The notes below the pieces were generated by a model. It was not told the DNA's origin. It made no database searches and worked only from the letters and a program-made list of their open reading frames with translations. Of a DNA stretch of 11,889 nt, positions 1 through 6,184 are shown in pieces. Every line of letters starts with the position of its first letter. Positions within the stretch are counted from its first letter, which is position 1. The stretch comes from CALLQB01 sp036479275. GTDB taxonomy: Bacteria; Actinomycetota; Acidimicrobiia; Acidimicrobiales; SHLQ01. The stretch covers positions 1-11,889 of the forward strand of contig CBERPN010000127.1 in NCBI GenBank assembly GCA_965524675.1, given 5' to 3'. A program made the position numbers and the translations under genes.

Positions 1-191
1 CTAACGTTGGCGACGGCGCGCACGATCCCACGGCCGAAATCGTCGTCGGTTACCTCAAATCACACAACCCTATGCTGCGGGCCCATGCCATCTGGGCCGC
101 TGCTCAGCTCGGCTTAGACGATGCGCTGCAAACGCTCGCCAACGATGACGATCCGCTGGTTCGCGCTGAACTTGAACGGGTCAGCAAATGA
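1..191 (+). CDS. queG: Epoxyqueuosine reductase QueG, C-terminal fragment (probable)
   Basis: This is the last 62 codons of a gene that enters from the left edge in frame 3 and stops at TGA 189-191. The visible peptide has the pattern of a HEAT-like helical repeat: NVGDG near the start, then LRAHAIWAAAQLG, then DDPLVRAELERV. QueG, the cobalamin and Fe-S enzyme that reduces epoxyqueuosine to queuosine in tRNA, ends in this kind of repeat (family knowledge). The catalytic part lies outside the window, so the assignment rests on this tail alone, and another HEAT-repeat protein is possible. The stop codon overlaps the next ATG as ATGA (188-191), so the downstream glycosyltransferase is probably translated by re-initiation. 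Confidence 0.6.
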   Translation, partial: NVGDGAHDPTAEIVVGYLKSHNPMLRAHAIWAAAQLGLDDALQTLANDDDPLVRAELERVSK

Positions 192-1330
192 CTAGACACC
201 TTCTCGTCAGCAACGACTTTCCTCCCAAGGTCGGTGGAATTCAGGCCTACCTGTGGGAGCTGTGGCGGCGGCTGCCGCCTGACAGCTTTGTCGTGTACAC
301 CACGCCCCACAAAGACTCCGCTCGCTTCGATGCCGCTCAGCCGTTTCAGATTATTCGTTCCGTCGAACCAGTCCTGTTGCCGAATCCGGCGTTGCGAAGC
401 CGGATCAATAGCTTGGCTGCCACGGTCGCTGCCGATTTCGTAGTGATTGATCCTGCGGTACCTCTGGGCATGATCGGGCCTGCTCTCGATCTCAGCTATG
501 CGGTAGTTCTCCACGGTTCGGAGGTGACGGTTCCCGGGAGACTTCCCGTGAGTCGCTCGCTGCTGAAACGAGTTCTTATCAACGCAGACCTTGTCATCGC
601 GGCTGGTGGTTACCCCGCCGCGGAAGCCGAGCGCGCCGCTGGTCGACCGCTGCGAAGCATTGTTGTGCCGCCCGGTGTAGACGGCGACCGGTTTCGTCCG
701 CTAAGCGATGCAGAGAAGCACTCGACGCGTGTCGAACTCGGCTTGTCTGCGGAGGCCGAAGTTGTGCTGGGGTTGAGTCGACTCGTTCCGCGAAAGGGGT
801 TCGACGATGTCATTCGCGCCGTTGGGCGTCTTGGCCCTTTCAGGCCGAACTTGGTCTGCCTCATCGCCGGTGCTGGCCGCGATCGGCGTCGACTCGAGCG
901 GCTTGCTCAACGGGTTGGAGCACCCGTGAGGTTCCTCGGCCGGGTCGAAGACGAGTTGGTGCCGCGGCTCTACGGAATCGCTGATGTCTTTGCGATGATG
1001 TGTCGGGTGCGCTGGTTTGGACTCGAGCAAGAGGGATTCGGCATCGTCTTTGTGGAAGCTGCGGCGGCGGGTACGGCGCAGATTGCAGGCGCTAGCGGAG
1101 GCGCTCACGAAGCGGTTGCCCACGCGGCTACCGGCATTGTTGTCGAGCGACCCAGCGATGTCGCAACTCTGGCGGCCAATCTGACTGCGCTGCTCGACGA
1201 TCCGACTCGCCTAGGTCGCATGGGCGAAGCATCTCGCCAACGAGCTATCGCCGAATTCGACTACGACAGCCTCGCGCAGCGACTCTCAGAAGCGCTCGAT
1301 GAGATGGGGGCGCGGTGCCGTGCTGGCTGA
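188..1330 (+). CDS. pimB: GT4 glycosyltransferase, PimB-like (phosphatidylinositol mannoside mannosyltransferase)
   Basis: A 380-residue GT-B fold glycosyltransferase of family GT4. Residues 9-21 (NDFPPKVGGIQAY) are the glycine-rich N-terminal loop. His109 in VVLHGSEV matches the conserved acceptor-side His of the PimB group. Residues 196-204 (LSRLVPRKG) supply the Arg198/Lys203 pair that contacts the donor diphosphate, and Glu282/Glu290 form the EX7E motif (EGFGIVFVE). The SGGAHEAV stretch near 303-310 is also typical. In Corynebacteriales, PimB' transfers mannose from GDP-mannose to PI-monomannoside at the inner face of the membrane. Length fits the family, and there is no signal peptide or membrane helix. 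The start ATG overlaps the preceding stop (ATGA) and has only a weak Shine-Dalgarno. In this lineage the exact acceptor is uncertain; another lipid-linked mannosyl- or glucosyltransferase activity is possible. Confidence 0.83.
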   Translation: MTRHLLVSNDFPPKVGGIQAYLWELWRRLPPDSFVVYTTPHKDSARFDAAQPFQIIRSVEPVLLPNPALRSRINSLAATVAADFVVIDPAVPLGMIGPALDLSYAVVLHGSEVTVPGRLPVSRSLLKRVLINADLVIAAGGYPAAEAERAAGRPLRSIVVPPGVDGDRFRPLSDAEKHSTRVELGLSAEAEVVLGLSRLVPRKGFDDVIRAVGRLGPFRPNLVCLIAGAGRDRRRLERLAQRVGAPVRFLGRVEDELVPRLYGIADVFAMMCRVRWFGLEQEGFGIVFVEAAAAGTAQIAGASGGAHEAVAHAATGIVVERPSDVATLAANLTALLDDPTRLGRMGEASRQRAIAEFDYDSLAQRLSEALDEMGARCRAG

Positions 1331-1751
1331 TCACCCAGGCCAAAGGCTCGTCCAGGCATCCTGGGCTGGCACTGCGGTATTTGTTGCTACCGCCATCCCA
1401 GCAACGTTGGGAGTCGAAGCGCTCAGGCTGGCCGCCGCGGTTGTCGCACTGATCCTCTTCGGTCTCGGGATCGTCGTTTTTTTAGGCGCTTATGGCGTGG
1501 CGATCGTCCGCAGTAGAACCGATGCGATGGGAATCGGGGGGTTGTTCTTTCTTGCTGGTAGCGCACCAAAGTTGGTTCAACGGCACATGATGGGCTCGCT
1601 TCTGATCCAGGTTCTCGTCGGTTTGATCACAGCGGCGACTCGGCCGTTCACAGCGATTGCCTTCGGCGTGCTGGTCGCGATGTTTGGCCTTGGACTCGCT
1701 GGCTTGTGGGGAGCCAAGTTCGGAAAGTTCGAGTCGCGGTATCAGCAGTAG
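1320..1751 (+). CDS. Small four-helix integral membrane protein, unknown function
   Basis: I do not recognise a named family. The 143-residue product is strongly hydrophobic, with predicted membrane helices at about 14-36, 38-60, 90-108 and 111-131, a short basic loop after helix 2 (VRSRTD), and a basic/aromatic C-terminal tail (KFGKFESRYQQ). I chose GTG 1320, which overlaps the end of pimB by 11 bases, because a G-run (1306-1310) sits about nine bases upstream of it. An in-frame ATG at 1299 would add seven residues (MRWGRGA) but lengthen the overlap to 32 bases and has no clear ribosome binding site. Its position between pimB and the SRPBCC gene suggests a role at the membrane in envelope lipid metabolism. 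That is an inference from neighbours only. Confidence 0.75.
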   Translation: MLADHPGQRLVQASWAGTAVFVATAIPATLGVEALRLAAAVVALILFGLGIVVFLGAYGVAIVRSRTDAMGIGGLFFLAGSAPKLVQRHMMGSLLIQVLVGLITAATRPFTAIAFGVLVAMFGLGLAGLWGAKFGKFESRYQQ

Positions 1752-1777
1752 CGCGGCGCTGCCGATCGGCTATCGTC

Positions 1778-1782
1778 AGGAG
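1778..1782 (+). promoter_or_regulatory. Ribosome binding site of the SRPBCC gene
   Basis: AGGAG lies five bases upstream of ATG 1788. It decides the start, because the alternative GTG 1782 begins inside this motif. Confidence 0.65.
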
Positions 1783-1787
1783 TGGAA

Positions 1788-2255
1788 ATGTCTGAGCACA
1801 CAACACAACGAATCACGATCGCTGCATCGCCCGAACGATGCTTCGCCTTGGCGTCGGACTATGGCTCCTATTCCAGTTGGGCCAGCGACATCAAGCAGAG
1901 CACAGTTTTGACTGTCGACGGAGAGGGTCGGGGTGGTGAAGTCGAGTTCCGAGCCGCCGCCATGGGGCGTAGCACCCACTACGTGTTGCGGTACAACTAC
2001 GGCTCAAACCCGCTTCGAATCTCGTGGCGTCTTATGCAAGGCGACGTTATGCAGCGGCTCGACGGAGAGTACGAGTTTGGCGTGATCGACGGCGACCCCG
2101 AACTCACAATGGTGACCTACGATCTCAACATTGAGCTGGCGGTGCCGCTGCCGGCGTTCGTGAAGCGTCGCGCTGAGGCAAAGATAATCCATACCGCACT
2201 TCACGAAATGAAGGCTCGAATCGAGTCAAAGACGCCCACAGTTCCAAACCGGTGA
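1788..2255 (+). CDS. SRPBCC (polyketide cyclase/dehydrase-like) protein
   Basis: A 155-residue START/Bet v1-like helix-grip protein. The opening strand TQRITIAASPERCFALASDYGSYSSWASDIKQ matches the family pattern of a strand, Pro-x-x-hydrophobic, a helix, and a Tyr/Trp-rich turn leading to the ligand cavity. Later strands (GEVEFRAAAMG, THYVLRYNY, LRISWRLMQG, TMVTYDLNIEL) and a long C-terminal helix (FVKRRAEAKIIHTALHEMKARIE) complete the fold. Members bind lipids, polyketides or quinone-like ligands. The chemistry here cannot be read from sequence. ATG 1788 is preferred over GTG 1782 because AGGAG at 1778-1782 lies five bases upstream of it and would overlap the GTG. A gene of this family lies near pimB in mycobacteria too (Rv2185c/TB16.3 near Rv2188c), so the neighbourhood appears old and hints at envelope lipid handling. 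Confidence 0.82.
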   Translation: MSEHTTQRITIAASPERCFALASDYGSYSSWASDIKQSTVLTVDGEGRGGEVEFRAAAMGRSTHYVLRYNYGSNPLRISWRLMQGDVMQRLDGEYEFGVIDGDPELTMVTYDLNIELAVPLPAFVKRRAEAKIIHTALHEMKARIESKTPTVPNR

Positions 2256-2258
2256 CAT

Positions 2259-2378
2259 TATTGTTTTTCTCCGCCTCCGGCTCCGGCGCTCCGCTATGGC
2301 TCTCGGCTTTGTGAACTCGCCCTCGCTGGCGCGACGGGACTACTCAATCGCAGTATTGTTTTTCTCCGCCTCCGGCTC
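2259..2378. repeat. 25-bp direct repeat, two exact copies with 95-bp period
   Basis: Positions 2259-2283 and 2354-2378 are identical over 25 bases. Each copy is TATTG, a T-run, then a pyrimidine-rich CTCCGCCTCCGGCTC stretch. The identity stops abruptly on both sides, so the region reads as one 95-bp unit followed by the first quarter of a second, as if a tandem or dispersed intergenic element had been truncated. The 70 bases between the copies contain a short CGCC/GGCG inverted repeat near 2319-2332. No gene in the window contains this sequence. A dispersed multicopy element is my preferred reading; a local slippage duplication is the alternative. Confidence 0.7.
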
Positions 2379-2382
2379 TTAC

Positions 2383-2412
2383 CAAGTTCTGGCGCTGGGG
2401 CGCCACAACTTG
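2383..2412. other. Strong hairpin upstream of the SMC-like gene
   Basis: A near-perfect inverted repeat. 2383-2395 pairs with 2400-2412 as a 13-bp stem with a single C-C mismatch (2389/2406), closed by a TGGG loop at 2396-2399. No T-run follows on the plus strand, so it is not a classical intrinsic terminator. It could end the upstream SRPBCC transcript without a U-tail, act as a protein-binding palindrome for the promoter at 2478, or be the terminal structure of the repeat element beside it. Confidence 0.6.
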
Positions 2413-2477
2413 TGCATGACCGGGGAACGCCAGCAGGACTGCCTATAAAACCCTCTAGTTGGCTCAGAATCTGCCGA

Positions 2478-2483
2478 TATAAT
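2478..2483 (+). promoter_or_regulatory. Consensus -10 box (TATAAT) positioned for a leaderless transcript
   Basis: A perfect TATAAT ends five bases before ATG 2489. A start site six to seven bases after the -10 box would fall on or next to the A of that ATG, giving an mRNA with no 5' leader. No Shine-Dalgarno is present upstream, which fits. No good -35 hexamer lies at 16-18 bases; TTGGCT at 2459-2464 is too close (13-base spacer). Confidence 0.55.
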
Positions 2484-2488
2484 TCTTG

Positions 2489-4429
2489 ATGAGAGTCGTG
2501 CATATTGCGCACCCAGACGCCAATCTTGCTGTCGTAGAGTTTCACCCCAAGCTCACGGTCATTCATGGCTTGGCCGCCGACGACCAGTTGCAGTTGGTTA
2601 CAGCGCTTCGCGCGCTGCTTACCGCTCAGCCAATCGATTTGATGGCCAGCATTGCGATTGGCGAAACAGAGCTGAACGTGCCCGGTATCGCGCCGCTGCC
2701 ACCAGGTGCCGAGGATGCGGTTCCTGTGCTCGACGATTCACAGTTCTTAACCCCGGTCATCAAGACCGACGAAGCTGCTCGCCGAGCAATGCTTTGCGAC
2801 GCCGAGGCAGCCGAAGAAGCGCGTATCGAAACCAGCCTTCTTAGAGGTGAGATCAGCGATGAGCTCGAAGCGGCGCGTTCTCGTCTCGATGGGTCTGCGA
2901 CTAGGTCTTTGGCCGATGTCGCATGCGCAGTTGCTGAACTCGAGGCGCAACTGGCGGCTAAGCCCGGCCAAGCATCTCTGCGGATCGCAGAACGAGCAGC
3001 GGGCCGTCGCGACGATCTTCTTGCACTCGCAGCCAGCTTCTCGGCACGTTCAGAGTGGCTCGGCGTCGAGGGAGCCGAGGTCGTCGGCGAAGCGATTGCC
3101 GCTGTTAGCGACGCCCTCATTACCGAACCGACCCTCTCGCTGGTAGCCGAGCGTCTGGCCGACCAATGGTCGCGTGCGAACGCTTGCTTTCAGACAGCAC
3201 AAGGTCGCCTCGATGTCGAGTTCGGGAGCCTTGATCAGCTTGAACGGCGCGTTAGGTCCTCTCACGAACGCTATGAGGCGGTCAGCTCCGATAATTTTGC
3301 TCGTCCAAATATTTCAACCGAAGATGTTGTCGAACTCGAGGCGGCCCACGACCGAGTAGTCGAGGCCGAGGCCAGAGTCACAGGTCGGGCGAGCATCTAT
3401 CGCCCCGAGTTGATCTTTGCTCGGCGAGCGGAGCAACAAATTCTTGACCGGCTCGGTTTGGCAACCTGGTCGTCTTTCATGCTCGGAGGCGCATTTGTCT
3501 CGGGCGGCGACAGCGCCGAGCGCGAGCTTGAGATCGCCCGCCGCGAGTTCGAGAACATGCAGCGTAAGTTCGATCAACTGACCGAAAGGATTGGCTCAGA
3601 TATTGGCCTGTCCTCTGCTACCGAGGAGCTCGAACGAATCTCTGGTCGAGCGATCGAGATCGTCGGAGATGCTGATGATGTTGAGGTGGCGCTGCGTTCT
3701 CACCTAATCGTTCCCGAAGAGATCTCTGAACAACTTCCCGAAGCCGTCTCACACCTGCAGGAGGTCCTCTCCGCGCTTGGATTCGAGGACCTCTCGACTT
3801 TGTCGCCTGCCGATGTAGTGGCAGTAGCGTCCGAGTGGCTGGTCGCAGCGCTAAGCCAGAGCGACGATCTTGTCGATCTTGATTCAGCTCACAGGGCCTG
3901 CGAGGCCGAGGTAGCGCGACTTGAGCCAGTTCTAGCGCTTGCGTCGTCGGGCGAAGACCCACTTGAAGACGCTCGAATCGATCTAATGCTCAGCATTCTT
4001 GAGGCGAGCGAAGCCTCCTTCGATAGACACGTCCACGCCGTCTACGATTTGTCCGTCGCCGCCGAACGAATGGCCATCATCGAATTGCAGTTAGCAAGAT
4101 TCGTGCTGGCGGCTCGCGAAAAGCGCGCAGAGTACGACGCCGCCGAGTTGCCCAGCGAGTGGGTAGCCGTCGACGCTCCACAGGCAGCGCAAGTGGTTCG
4201 AGATCATTACGACAACCTTCGGTCGGTGACTTCAGACGCGCTTCCGGCGGTGTTCGATGCACCGCTATCGGTCTTAGACATTGCGGCTCAGACAGCGGTA
4301 CTGGTCGAGTTCAGTTCGCTCTCGGCAGGAGTTCAGACCATCTGGTTTACCGCCGACCGATTTGTGGTCGACTGGGCGGGTAGTCTGGGCATCGACGCGA
4401 ACGTCCTAACGTTCGTTTCCGCTGAATAG
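2489..4429 (+). CDS. SMC/RecF-like coiled-coil protein with degenerate nucleotide-binding site (probable pseudo-ATPase)
   Basis: A 646-residue acidic protein with the layout of an SMC/RecF/YhaN-type ATPase. It has an N-terminal head strand (VVEFHPKLTVIHGL, 15-28), a long helical middle and a C-terminal head lobe. In active relatives the segment after VIHG is a P-loop (GxxGxGKS/T). Here residues 27-36 read GLAADDQLQL, with no lysine or Ser/Thr. The Walker B-like segment (VFDAPLSVLD, about 588-597) keeps an Asp but lacks the catalytic Glu, and no LSGG signature is seen. Helical or coiled-coil stretches lie near 95-160, 225-265, 280-322, 343-372 and 525-560. A conserved-looking LGLATWSSFMLGG sits at 323-335, in the middle of the arm. 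There is no zinc-hook CxxC. ATG 2489 is chosen over TTG 2486 because of the -10 placement. It is a stand-alone transcription unit. The role is unknown; it may be structural, in DNA- or membrane-linked scaffolding. Confidence 0.72.
   Translation: MRVVHIAHPDANLAVVEFHPKLTVIHGLAADDQLQLVTALRALLTAQPIDLMASIAIGETELNVPGIAPLPPGAEDAVPVLDDSQFLTPVIKTDEAARRAMLCDAEAAEEARIETSLLRGEISDELEAARSRLDGSATRSLADVACAVAELEAQLAAKPGQASLRIAERAAGRRDDLLALAASFSARSEWLGVEGAEVVGEAIAAVSDALITEPTLSLVAERLADQWSRANACFQTAQGRLDVEFGSLDQLERRVRSSHERYEAVSSDNFARPNISTEDVVELEAAHDRVVEAEARVTGRASIYRPELIFARRAEQQILDRLGLATWSSFMLGGAFVSGGDSAERELEIARREFENMQRKFDQLTERIGSDIGLSSATEELERISGRAIEIVGDADDVEVALRSHLIVPEEISEQLPEAVSHLQEVLSALGFEDLSTLSPADVVAVASEWLVAALSQSDDLVDLDSAHRACEAEVARLEPVLALASSGEDPLEDARIDLMLSILEASEASFDRHVHAVYDLSVAAERMAIIELQLARFVLAAREKRAEYDAAELPSEWVAVDAPQAAQVVRDHYDNLRSVTSDALPAVFDAPLSVLDIAAQTAVLVEFSSLSAGVQTIWFTADRFVVDWAGSLGIDANVLTFVSAE
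4398..4415. terminator. Possible terminator hairpin at the convergent gene ends
   Basis: CGAACGT (4398-4404) and ACGTTCG (4409-4415) form a perfect 7-bp stem with a CCTA loop, followed on the plus strand by TTTCC. It lies inside the last codons of the SMC-like gene, 12 bases before its stop, and within 40 bases of the convergent RTX stop. It could slow polymerase from either side. The T-run is short, so the terminator call is weak. Confidence 0.3.
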
Positions 4430-5379
4430 AAGTCGGTTTCGAAAAGATTTTTAGCCGGCGGCGTAGCTGTCGCCGATTCGTTCGGTGCTAACGACGACGT
4501 CGTTCACGAATATGAATCCGTCGACGTCGGGTTGGCTCCAATCGTCGTTCCAGCCAGCGAGATTGTCGAAGAACACGAAGAGGTTAAAGCCGCTGCCCAT
4601 CCGGGCCGTCGGTATTCCCTCTGCACTCGAACGGGCGTACGGACCCTGGTTTTCGCCGTCCCACCACATTTCGAATTCACCATCTCTAGAAGTGGGCGAG
4701 GTGGCGAGCTTGAAGCGGTATTCGATGGTGTGCCAAGTCTGGTTTTGGTTGTTTTCGAGGCCGCCTGGCCGGTCGGTGGTGTTGATATCCCAGAGGGACT
4801 CGAAGTATCCGGGCGAATCGTGTTGATCGCTGCCCGAGATGAAGTAGTCGATACCGGTACGTTCGCCACCAGCGCTACCCATTTGCAAATTCTCGCCGAA
4901 GTTCTCGCCCCAGACGACGTTGGTGTCGGTGTAGGGAACATTGCCGCCCCAGTTCCAGACAACGTAGTGGGAATCTGGTCGGTTCTCGGTCCAGTTGCTG
5001 TGAGCCTCGACGCCGGTGTTTTGCCAGAGCCTTCCCCATTTCCAGTAGAACAAGCGGTCGCCGTCACGGCCGACTGCAAAATCGTTGGGGAAGCGAACTC
5101 GATAGCGGATGAATAGCTCGTCAAAACCGGTGGCTGGATCGCCGGTGAGGTGCTTTGCAAGGCTAAGCGTTGGTTGCGAGAGGTTCGGGTCCCATTCGAG
5201 TTTGAGTGCGTTGCCACCATCTAGACCTTCACCCGTTTGCACCGATACAACGCTGTCGCCGGTGGCGATTACACCGTCCCAGCCGGTCGGTGGGGCGGTC
5301 GGGTTGTTCGAGCCGCCATTCCATAAGCCCAGCCGGGTCACCGAGTAGCCGGTGTCGGCGGAGAAGTCGGTTTCGAAAA
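4428..5379. repeat. 18-bp direct repeat flanking the DNA of the concanavalin A-like domain
   Basis: Positions 4428-4445 and 5362-5379 are identical (AGAAGTCGGTTTCGAAAA). On the minus strand the right copy encodes the start of the C-terminal domain of the RTX protein (FETDF). The left copy lies just past that gene's stop codon and begins inside the TAG stop of the SMC-like gene. The period is 934 bp, which almost exactly spans the coding sequence of the C-terminal domain. An exact 18-mer is unlikely by chance in 12 kb. Confidence 0.75.
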
Positions 5380-6133
5380 TGATGCCACTCGGTGGGGGAT
5401 TGGTGTTTGGCTCGCAGTTGACAGTTTCTTCGGCAGTGCAAGTGTCGCTGCCGCCTCGACCATCGGAACGATCGTTGCCATCGTTGCCATCGAGGTTGTC
5501 GTCGCCGCCTCCGCCGCGGAGTTGGTCATCGCCGGCACCGCCAGTGATCGTGTCGTCGCCGACGCCGCCGAACAGCACGTCGTCGCCGTCTTGACCAATC
5601 AGTCGATCGTTGCCGTTTCCGCCAGCGATCCTGTCATTTCCCGGACCGCCGATGATCCGGTCGGATCGGGCACCGCCGCGAAGTTTGTCGTCGCCTGGCC
5701 CGCCCTGGATGAAGTCGGCTCCGACGCCTCCGTTCACGATGTCGTGGCCGCGGCCACTTCGAATCTTGTCGTCGCCTGGCCCACCCGCGATCTTGTCATC
5801 GCCGGGCCCTCCGGTGATGACATCGTCGCCAGCGCCGCCGCGGATTCTGTCGGCTCCGCCGCCTCCCGAAATAGTGTCGCTACCCTCGCTCCCAAAGATG
5901 AGATCGTTACCGCCGAGCCCGTTGATGAGATTGTTGCCAGGCCCCGCGCAGATCAGATCGGGGCCGTCCGTGCCGTCAATTATTGCAGCGTCGGAAACGA
6001 TCAGATTGAAGCTGGCGTCGGGGTTGTCACACGTTGGTTTTGCAGGTGCGGGCGCGGCGCTAAGAACTCCAAGTGTCACGAGTGTGATCAGCAGCAAGCT
6101 GAGAGTTGCTGTGGATTGGTTAAAGCGCGCCAT
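4451..6133 (-). CDS. Secreted RTX-repeat protein with C-terminal concanavalin A-like (glycan-active) domain
   Basis: A 560-residue exported protein. Residues 1-31 form a Sec signal peptide (hydrophobic LSLLLITLVTLGVL, cleavage after APAPA). About 67-230 carries 18 glycine/aspartate nonapeptides of the GGxGxDxIx type, which in RTX proteins bind calcium and fold as a parallel beta-roll. A short Cys-containing linker and PPP stretch follow. From about 250 to the end is a beta-rich domain with motifs of concanavalin A-like lyases and glycanases: FETDF start, DELFIRYRVRFPNDF, WHTIEYRFKL, GEFEMWWDG and the closing FVNDVVVSTERIG. A polysaccharide lyase or other glycan-binding role is likely, but catalytic residues could not be assigned. 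I chose ATG 6133, where the signal peptide begins directly; TTG 6166 adds 11 polar residues. No clear ribosome binding site precedes it. It lies 51 bases after glpK on the same strand. Confidence 0.78.
   Translation of the reverse strand: MARFNQSTATLSLLLITLVTLGVLSAAPAPAKPTCDNPDASFNLIVSDAAIIDGTDGPDLICAGPGNNLINGLGGNDLIFGSEGSDTISGGGGADRIRGGAGDDVITGGPGDDKIAGGPGDDKIRSGRGHDIVNGGVGADFIQGGPGDDKLRGGARSDRIIGGPGNDRIAGGNGNDRLIGQDGDDVLFGGVGDDTITGGAGDDQLRGGGGDDNLDGNDGNDRSDGRGGSDTCTAEETVNCEPNTNPPPSGIIFETDFSADTGYSVTRLGLWNGGSNNPTAPPTGWDGVIATGDSVVSVQTGEGLDGGNALKLEWDPNLSQPTLSLAKHLTGDPATGFDELFIRYRVRFPNDFAVGRDGDRLFYWKWGRLWQNTGVEAHSNWTENRPDSHYVVWNWGGNVPYTDTNVVWGENFGENLQMGSAGGERTGIDYFISGSDQHDSPGYFESLWDINTTDRPGGLENNQNQTWHTIEYRFKLATSPTSRDGEFEMWWDGENQGPYARSSAEGIPTARMGSGFNLFVFFDNLAGWNDDWSQPDVDGFIFVNDVVVSTERIGDSYAAG
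5444..5935 (-). repeat. Imperfect 27-bp tandem repeats encoding RTX nonapeptides
   Basis: About 18 imperfect 27-bp units, each coding for one Gly/Asp-rich nonapeptide. Units such as GGPGDDKI and GGAGDD recur nearly unchanged. This periodicity also keeps long reading frames open on the opposite strand, which should not be taken for genes. Confidence 0.85.
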
Positions 6134-6184
6134 GATGAGCCATCGGCTGGATGAGCGCCTAGCCAAGACCTCGGCTCACAGTAC
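6134..6184 (-). other. Short spacer between glpK and the RTX gene
   Basis: The 51 bases contain a GATGAGC direct repeat (6134-6140 and 6150-6156) with a small AGCC/GGCT inverted repeat between (6139-6149). I see no convincing -10/-35 pair and no terminator, so co-transcription of glpK and the RTX gene is possible but not shown. Confidence 0.35.

Noticed and set aside
2296..2448. A 50-codon plus-strand reading frame (MALGFVNSPSLARRDYS...) in the gap before the SMC-like gene
   Set aside because: It runs through the second 25-bp repeat copy and the hairpin, has no ribosome binding site and no recognisable domain. It is more likely a by-product of the repeat element.
2294..2566. A 90-codon minus-strand reading frame across the gap and the start of the SMC-like gene
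   Set aside because: It is antisense to the promoter, hairpin and repeat of a better-supported gene, its composition is not protein-like, and it has no Shine-Dalgarno.
4504..5220. A 238-codon minus-strand reading frame in another frame of the RTX gene's C-terminal domain
   Set aside because: Ser/Thr-rich shadow of the in-frame domain, which has clear conserved motifs.
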